The translations under genes and the position numbers were made by a program. The notes under the pieces are model-generated. The model ran no database searches. It worked only from the letters and a program-made list of their open reading frames with translations, and was not told the DNA's origin. 64,000 bases of DNA from Helicobacter labetoulli (GTDB taxonomy: Bacteria; Campylobacterota; Campylobacteria; Campylobacterales; Helicobacteraceae): the NCBI RefSeq assembly GCF_003670275.1, contig NZ_QXJF01000004.1:1791-65790 (forward strand). Reading direction: 5' to 3'. Shown here one piece after another: positions 58,842 through 64,000 of the stretch. The stretch's first letter is position 1; every line of letters starts with the position of its first letter.

Positions 58842-60128
58842 ATGGAACATCAAACCTTAAGTCGCAGGAAGCTACTCAAGCTTATGGGTGCAAGTGGAGT
58901 AGTCCTAGCTTCATCAAGTCTAATGTCTCCCACACCTGCAGAGGCAAAATCTAGCCTAGCTCCAAATATCGCCATAATCGGTGCAGGACTTGGCGGAATC
59001 TCGCTCTCTGCCCAGCTTATTAGCGATTTACCAAATGCCAAAATCACACTTTTTGATGCTGATCCTGTGCTTTACTATCAGCCCGGATTCACGCTCATTG
59101 CCGCTGGAATCTATGATAAAGATGATGTCTCTTATGATAAAAAGGATCTCATCAACAAAAAAGTGCAATGGGTGCAAGAAAATGTCGCTAAACTTGATGT
59201 GGAATCTAAAAGCCTACAAACAACAAGTGGAGCTACACACACTTATGACTATCTTATCATCGCCACAGGCACAACTTATGAGTTTGAGCTATACAAAGGG
59301 CTAAGCGAAGAGATTGTCAATGACCCAAGCACAAATATCGCTAGTATTTACACTGCTGATAGTGCGGTAAAAGCACGCGATATGCTTAAAAAACTTGCCA
59401 AAAATGGTGGCAGGGCGATTTTTGCCGAACCAAATACGCCCATTAAATGCGGTGGGGCAAATAAAAAGCTTAATTTCTTACTTGAAGATTTAGCACAAAG
59501 TGAGGGTGGTAGAGACAAGTTAGAAATGCATCTCTACACAGGCGGGAATTCTATGCTATCAAGCCCTATCCACGCTAAGATGATAGAGCAGCTCTACATT
59601 GAGCGAGATATGCCCTACTCCACAAGACATTTGCTAGTAGAAGTTGATAAAGAGAGAAATGTCACTATCTTTGAAAAGCTTATGCCTTATAGAGAAAATG
59701 GACAAGACAAAGTAGCAAAAGAGCGTGTAGAAGTGCCTTATGACTATCTTTTTGTGATTCCAAAGATGAAGACTTCAGATTTTATCGCACAAGCTGGACT
59801 TAGCATTAGCAAAGGGCATACTGCTGGAAATTGGGTAGATGTGGATAAATACACTTTGCAACACAAAAAGTATCCATATATTTTTGCTATTGGCGATTGT
59901 GCTGGAATCCCCAAAGGCAAAACTGGTGCTAGCATTAGGAAGCAATATCCTGTCGTGGCAAAAAACCTAATCGCTCACTTGCAAGGGCAGAATCTTGAAG
60001 CAAAATTCAATGGCTATACGGCGTGTCCTTTGCTCACTGGCTATGGCAAGGCGGTTATGGTTGAGTTTAACTACGAGGGAGCAGATCCTATGCTGCCTTG
60101 CTTTGGGCGACAAGGGAGAGCTGGATGA
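58842..60128 (+). CDS. sqr: Tat-exported sulfide:quinone oxidoreductase-like flavoprotein
   Basis: 428 aa. The N-terminus has a twin-arginine signal (LSRRKLLKLMGASG, cut after AEA). IIGAGLGGISLSAQL is the FAD site; GGANKKLNF and the C-terminal FAIGDCAGIPKGKTGAS follow SQR/FCC proteins. It should oxidise sulfide in the periplasm and pass electrons to quinone or cytochrome. The last 10 codons (FGRQGRAG) look out of frame: the next frame continues to 60210, its TGA overlapping the ATG of the DUF2892 gene. A 1-bp frameshift near 60100 is therefore likely. Confidence 0.82.
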   Translation: MEHQTLSRRKLLKLMGASGVVLASSSLMSPTPAEAKSSLAPNIAIIGAGLGGISLSAQLISDLPNAKITLFDADPVLYYQPGFTLIAAGIYDKDDVSYDKKDLINKKVQWVQENVAKLDVESKSLQTTSGATHTYDYLIIATGTTYEFELYKGLSEEIVNDPSTNIASIYTADSAVKARDMLKKLAKNGGRAIFAEPNTPIKCGGANKKLNFLLEDLAQSEGGRDKLEMHLYTGGNSMLSSPIHAKMIEQLYIERDMPYSTRHLLVEVDKERNVTIFEKLMPYRENGQDKVAKERVEVPYDYLFVIPKMKTSDFIAQAGLSISKGHTAGNWVDVDKYTLQHKKYPYIFAIGDCAGIPKGKTGASIRKQYPVVAKNLIAHLQGQNLEAKFNGYTACPLLTGYGKAVMVEFNYEGADPMLPCFGRQGRAG

Positions 60129-60206
60129 ATTGGTTTATCAAAGTGTATTTGATGAAGCCTATGGTTATGCAAGGTATGATTTACGCAAGAGCATAAAGGA
60201 GCAACA

Positions 60207-60371
60207 ATGAGTAATTTAGACAAAACAATCCGCCTACTTGTAGCAATGCTACTCTTTTTTATCTTTGGTTTTGTATGCCCAAGCTGGTGGTGGCTTATCT
60301 CACTTTTGCCACTATTAAGTGCTGTATATGGGTATTGCCCACTCTATAAGATTCTAAAGAAAAAGTCTTAG
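60207..60371 (+). CDS. Small membrane protein, DUF2892 family
   Basis: 54 aa, ATG at 60207 with AAGGAG 6-7 bases upstream. MSNLDKTIRLLVAMLLFFI is the first helix, SWWWLISLLPLLSAVYGYCP the second, followed by LYKIL. This matches the DUF2892 (YgaP-type) pattern N-x-D-R-x-x-R, WW-x-LIG, G-x-CP-x-Y. Such proteins often accompany rhodanese or sulfur-handling genes, fitting the flavoprotein just upstream. The start overlaps the stop of the alternative frame of that gene. Confidence 0.8.
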   Translation: MSNLDKTIRLLVAMLLFFIFGFVCPSWWWLISLLPLLSAVYGYCPLYKILKKKS

Positions 60372-60432
60372 CTACAAAGGCAATACAGAATCTTTATCTA
60401 GATTTTGTATTGCCACCAAACTCCACTTACAT

Positions 60433-62394
60433 CTACTCCTTTTCACACGCTTTGGCTTTAGCTTTTGCAAGAAAGTTTTGCAGTGCGGAGACACGCCCTT
60501 TGAGATAAGCTTGAAAATCTGGAAAAGATTCAAGTAAAATAGCTAAAATCGTGCTTGTATAGGGCATTTTTTGAATCTCCTTTAATGCCTCCTCATTATT
60601 TTGAAAAATAAATCTATTAAGATTCAAATCCACTATTTTTAAGCGAAAATACACATTCCCATCAGCCACTTGCTCTAAGAGGCTTGAGGGCAATATCTCA
60701 TCTATCATTATGCCATTTTCCTTATCAAAAAATAGGCTATATCCGCACACACTCTGCTTTTCTTGCAGTCTCCCCAAACGCTCATCTATGGGTAGATTCT
60801 GTTTGTAGCATTTCCTATCCGCCACGCCCACAACCATAAACCTATCAAAATCAACAAAATATTTGCTCATTTGAGCAAAATCCACAATGCCAAAGACCTC
60901 CTCCATACGAATCTTAAATAAATCCGGTGCTATCCCCTCATAGCCTTGAATCTTGTAAGCTTGATAGACCAAAGAGAGTATAAACTCCACATCAGCAACA
61001 CTAAGGCAAAATACTTCTCCTTGTAGGGCGTTCTGCTCCTGTGCTATAAGCTCTTTTATTTTCTGCATTTCTTGCGGAGACAAATCAAGAGCAATCTTCA
61101 CAAACCCATCTTCATCTTTTGGCTTACTCTCTACAAAACTAATGAAACTAAAGGCTTCCCTGTCAGTTTTTTCTAACAATCCTAGCATTTCTTTATATAG
61201 ATTCATATCATCTTGATTGATAACATCATCATAGTAAGCTATCTCAGTTTGAATCCTGCGTAATAGATTCTCAAAATACTCTCTATCTTGATGCAAGCCC
61301 GATAAGATATATGCTCCAACAAACATTGAAGCTATATAGTTTTCAAAATACGACAGCGAAAATGTATGCTGCTGAATGTGCAGAGACTGAAAATCTTTTT
61401 GCAAATATTCTAGGGCAGATTTTATATTGAATGAGACATTGTCATTTAACAATGCAAGGGCGAGATAATTAAGCCCATAGATGTAATTCCCCACTTCAGC
61501 GTCTTCATAGGCGTTTTTGAGTGGATTTTGTGCAATTTCTATAATCTCTTTTGCCTGTGGGCTTGAAAAGTCTCTTATTTGAAACAGCTCGTATGCTTTT
61601 TGTAAATGCTCAATCTCTCTAATCTCGCCTATATCCCGTTCTGTTTGCATCAAATATGAATAGTCAAAAAGTTTTTGCAAGATTCTATCCATTGGCATTT
61701 GCCCTTGCAACGGAGTATCGCCAAATAGCTCCAATGCCTTGTCATATAGCTCATAATGCTTAGGTGCAAAAAAATCTTTATATTGCTTGAGATAATTTTG
61801 AGTTTCAGCCTTAAAGCGTAAAGTATTCTCCAAATCCCGTTCCAATGTTTGGCTACGATACAATCCATAAAGAGCTAAAAGCCGTATTTGAATCTGAAAT
61901 TCTATCACTTCTCCAAGCAACCCAGATTCTTTAGCATTCTCTTCTTGCTTCCACAGCAAATCCTTAAGACTATCCACACTGCCCTGCCCCACGAGCAAAA
62001 GAGCAAGATTAGTATCAATCTCTAATTCATAGGCAAGATGTGTCGCAATGGCATTTTGTGCTATCTTATCCTGCAAATCTTTTTGTATCAAATGGATTAT
62101 TTCAGGGATTTGCTGATAAGAACCTACACCCTTATTTATCTCATAGGCTTTTTGCAAGTAGCCTTTCACATTTGCAGAGCTAGACAATGAGGTATCTTGC
62201 TCTTTATTGCTAGGCTCATATACAACATAAGCTAGAATCCTATCCATAATACTCCTAAGATTATCATTAGCTTCAAGCTTTAGCTCGGGCTTGTGTGCTT
62301 GAAGCTCTAAATCCTGTGCCTTTTGAGAATCATCACTACAAGCAAAAAGCCCAAACACCACAAGCACAAGCCCCAAGATTCTAAGTTTTCTCAT
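60433..62394 (-). CDS. Large predicted lipoprotein, unknown function
   Basis: 653 aa. A lipobox (LVVFGLFAC with C19) makes it lipid-anchored, probably in the periplasm or outer membrane. The rest is mostly helical with many leucine/tyrosine repeats that look like tetratricopeptide- or Sel1-like helical pairs (about 60-380), then a more globular C-terminal part (about 430-650). I recognise no catalytic site. It is paired with the lipoprotein gene at 62413 on the same strand (18 bases apart), suggesting a joint envelope task. Confidence 0.7.
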   Translation of the reverse strand: MRKLRILGLVLVVFGLFACSDDSQKAQDLELQAHKPELKLEANDNLRSIMDRILAYVVYEPSNKEQDTSLSSSANVKGYLQKAYEINKGVGSYQQIPEIIHLIQKDLQDKIAQNAIATHLAYELEIDTNLALLLVGQGSVDSLKDLLWKQEENAKESGLLGEVIEFQIQIRLLALYGLYRSQTLERDLENTLRFKAETQNYLKQYKDFFAPKHYELYDKALELFGDTPLQGQMPMDRILQKLFDYSYLMQTERDIGEIREIEHLQKAYELFQIRDFSSPQAKEIIEIAQNPLKNAYEDAEVGNYIYGLNYLALALLNDNVSFNIKSALEYLQKDFQSLHIQQHTFSLSYFENYIASMFVGAYILSGLHQDREYFENLLRRIQTEIAYYDDVINQDDMNLYKEMLGLLEKTDREAFSFISFVESKPKDEDGFVKIALDLSPQEMQKIKELIAQEQNALQGEVFCLSVADVEFILSLVYQAYKIQGYEGIAPDLFKIRMEEVFGIVDFAQMSKYFVDFDRFMVVGVADRKCYKQNLPIDERLGRLQEKQSVCGYSLFFDKENGIMIDEILPSSLLEQVADGNVYFRLKIVDLNLNRFIFQNNEEALKEIQKMPYTSTILAILLESFPDFQAYLKGRVSALQNFLAKAKAKACEKE

Positions 62395-62412
62395 TTTTAT
62401 CTCCTTTCTGCC

Positions 62413-63105
62413 TTATTTCTTCAGCTCTAGCTCAAAGCTATGTATCTCCCCATTCACATTCACACTTACTTGAATCAAGCCCTCCTTGAATCCACTAGGT
62501 GCATAAAGCATAAAACCGCCCTTTGGTATCCCCTTTGGCTCTAGGGTATTTTTTTGCAAAACACTCGCAAGAATAATCGCTCTCTTTGCCCGATTTTCAT
62601 CAAGTCGCATTTGCTGTTGCATTCTCTCTCGTGCGGAAATAATCACATAATCATACACATAAAATCCGCCCATATACCCCCTATACACAAAAGGTATTCC
62701 CACAGGCACATCAGGCATAGGAGCTGGAGGCAAATACAAATGATAAGATTCTATCACACTCCCAAAATCATAGCTATCAGTCTTTAGCTCACCCTCGCTT
62801 AATGCAGGAATTTCTTGATTATTTTGATATATACGCACATTAGTTTTATCAAAGATTGTGGGCTGATTGGCAAGATTCTGTGCTAGGATAAAAATAGCTA
62901 GGGGGATACCGCTTGACCCACCGACTTTGCCTTGCCCCACTTCAATACGCACCTTACTCTTTGGCTGTGTAGAATCTAAAATCTTCACGCCCTCATTGTA
63001 TAGGCTTACATTCTTAACCTCAAGCGTGTAACTTGCACATCCACTCCACAAAACCACGATACCAATAAGCACAAAGCCATATAGTAGCCATAATGCAGCT
63101 CTCAA
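62413..63105 (-). CDS. Predicted lipoprotein, unknown function
   Basis: 230 aa. A lipobox (VVLWSGC with C23) follows a hydrophobic leader. The body has beta-rich segments (YTLEVKNVSLYNEGVKIL, YLPPAPMPDVPVGIPFVYRG) and ends with a small Ig-like strand set (GGFMLYAPSGFKEGLIQVSV). It lies 9 bases behind the membrane-protein gene at 63115 and upstream of the large lipoprotein. No known family is evident. Confidence 0.7.
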   Translation of the reverse strand: MRAALWLLYGFVLIGIVVLWSGCASYTLEVKNVSLYNEGVKILDSTQPKSKVRIEVGQGKVGGSSGIPLAIFILAQNLANQPTIFDKTNVRIYQNNQEIPALSEGELKTDSYDFGSVIESYHLYLPPAPMPDVPVGIPFVYRGYMGGFYVYDYVIISARERMQQQMRLDENRAKRAIILASVLQKNTLEPKGIPKGGFMLYAPSGFKEGLIQVSVNVNGEIHSFELELKK

Positions 63106-63114
63106 GCCAAACTC

Positions 63115-63456
63115 CTAGTAATCGCTCTCCTTTGCCTTTGCACCAGCAATACAGAGCAAAATAATTGAAAAAAGATTCGCCACAACCGCACCCACAACAA
63201 GTGCCGTAGCAATCTCAATATCACCAAAAACCTGCAAAAACACAAATGCAGGAATCAAATGAAAATCAGCCACTAAAGAGCTTGCAAAAAGCTCGGCAGA
63301 AAGGCTATTTTTCACACCAATACGCAAGGTTGTAGCGATAAAATTAATCGCTGTTGCAATAAACAAAATGACAATATTGCTCTCATACAAAAAGCCTAAT
63401 GTAAAAGTCAAGCTCATCAAACTAAAAAATACAAAAAATACCCTACCCCAATCCAT
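63115..63456 (-). CDS. Conserved membrane protein (DUF6394-like, HP1548-type)
   Basis: 113 aa with three to four helices (MDWGRVFFVFFSLMSLTFTL, ESNIVILFIATAINFIA, FHLIPAFVFLQVFGDIEIA, LVVGAVVANLFSIILLC). It lies 9 bases behind secF, as HP1548 does in H. pylori as far as I recall. The function is unknown; the position suggests a link to the Sec translocase or simple co-transcription. Confidence 0.75.
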   Translation of the reverse strand: MDWGRVFFVFFSLMSLTFTLGFLYESNIVILFIATAINFIATTLRIGVKNSLSAELFASSLVADFHLIPAFVFLQVFGDIEIATALVVGAVVANLFSIILLCIAGAKAKESDY

Positions 63457-63465
63457 ATTTTCTCC

Positions 63466-64000
63466 TTACAAGCGACCTTTCTCATACATTTCACGCAAAC
63501 GCTTCTTCTCTTCCTTGCGTTTGAGCTTTTTAGCTTCCTTTTGATAATACTCCTCAAGGCTAAAGCCAAACATTATCGCCAAACGCGGAGCAACAAAAAT
63601 TGAACTACAAGTCGCCACAATCACACCCACAAGCATAGGGAGTGAAAATCCTACAATAATCTCTCCGCCAAAAAGATAGAGTGTCAGCACCACAAAAAAC
63701 ACCGTGAGTGAAGTAAGCAAGGTGCGTGAGAGTGTGCGAGAAACCGCTTCATTAATCACATATCGCATATCTTTTTGACACTTTATGAGCATTTGCTCAC
63801 GGATTCTATCAAAGATAATAATCGTATCATTAATGGAATATCCAATAAGTGTAAGCAAGGCTGCTAAAACATCAAGATTAAAATCCACTCCTACAAGAAT
63901 CACCACACCAGATACAATCACCACATCGTGTATCAATGCCAAAACACCAGCTAAAGAGAATCTCCACTCATACCTAAAGGAAATGTAAATCATCATTGCC
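63466..64000 (-). CDS. secF: Protein-export membrane protein SecF, C-terminal part
   Basis: The gene runs off the right edge of the window, so only about 178 C-terminal residues are seen (family ~320). RYEWRFSLAGVLALIHDVVI, LIGYSINDTIIIFDRIRE and ISRTL-like SRTLSRTLLTSLTVFFVV are SecF/SecDF signatures; about five helices are included. SecDF pulls exported chains using the proton gradient. The first visible ATG is internal. Confidence 0.92.
   Translation of the reverse strand, partial: AMMIYISFRYEWRFSLAGVLALIHDVVIVSGVVILVGVDFNLDVLAALLTLIGYSINDTIIIFDRIREQMLIKCQKDMRYVINEAVSRTLSRTLLTSLTVFFVVLTLYLFGGEIIVGFSLPMLVGVIVATCSSIFVAPRLAIMFGFSLEEYYQKEAKKLKRKEEKKRLREMYEKGRL

Overview
The window looks like chromosomal DNA of a Helicobacter outside the H. 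pylori group, most likely an enterohepatic species. The evidence is AT-rich DNA, dense gene packing, and gene orders that I recall from H. pylori: comF-tmk-coaD-ubiX-flgA-uvrD; carbonic anhydrase-kdsA-ribH-nusB-pyrF-panC; flgB-flgC-fliE-ftsI; ychF-pepA-dedA-apt-(hypothetical)-rpiB-lepB-folD; and a molybdopterin cluster. It also carries a FlaA-type flagellin, Helicobacter-like outer-membrane proteins and G/C homopolymer tracts. The species assignment is inference; no rRNA or tRNA gene is visible.

Layout: 1-130 is a poly-C edge, probably an assembly artefact. 131-6619 (minus) holds comF, a membrane protein, tmk, coaD, ubiX, flgA, uvrD and a DUF2147 protein. 6802-8691 (plus) holds an outer-membrane protein, pyrE and an RDD protein. 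8700-13028 (minus) is a modification-restriction block: mcrB, a frameshifted mcrC and a small DNA methyltransferase. 13070-16062 (minus) is a PEB1-type amino-acid ABC operon. 16063-18230 is a decayed island with a broken ATP-binding/nuclease-like gene and a methyltransferase fragment. 18227-20381 is a type II restriction-modification pair directly behind guaA. 22310-24407 holds transporter debris and arsB. 24511-28005 holds a small OMP, msrB, a structured intergenic element, and trpA and trpB facing away from each other. 28134-35333 (minus) is one long operon-like run from carbonic anhydrase through panC to a porin, ending in a poly-G phase-variable membrane sulfatase-like gene. 35491-41869 (plus) holds dedA, ribA, the molybdenum-cofactor genes and rmuC. 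41952-45779 (minus) holds a DsbC-like protein, ftsI, fliE, flgC and flgB. 46107-47267 is metK. 47419-49103 (minus) is a surface-polysaccharide pair (broken Wzz-like gene plus EpsG-like polymerase) beside a second poly-C/G tract. 49315-55932 (minus) is the ychF-to-folD block. 56008-60371 holds a cytochrome c, flaA, a thioesterase, a Tat-exported sulfide:quinone reductase-like protein and a DUF2892 protein. 60433-64000 (minus) holds two lipoproteins, a membrane protein and the end of secF.

Two features stand out. First, the near-palindrome TAGATTCTA/TAGAATCTA (core AGAWTCT, containing GANTC) is strongly over-represented. It concentrates in dispensable parts of proteins (ComF and NusB tails, the GuaA linker, a MoaE insert, the UvrD C-terminal region) and forms the stems of intergenic hairpins. 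Its distribution resembles that of the uptake signal sequences of Neisseria and Haemophilus, which I do not know to be described for this group. Second, several genes are interrupted at homopolymers (G11 in the sulfatase gene, A5/T5 in mcrC, A8 in the ATP-binding gene, A7 in the Wzz-like gene). The G tract looks like genuine phase variation. The A tracts could be decay or sequencing error. A functional McrBC would be expected to clash with a resident 5-methylcytosine methyltransferase, so the broken mcrC may be meaningful.
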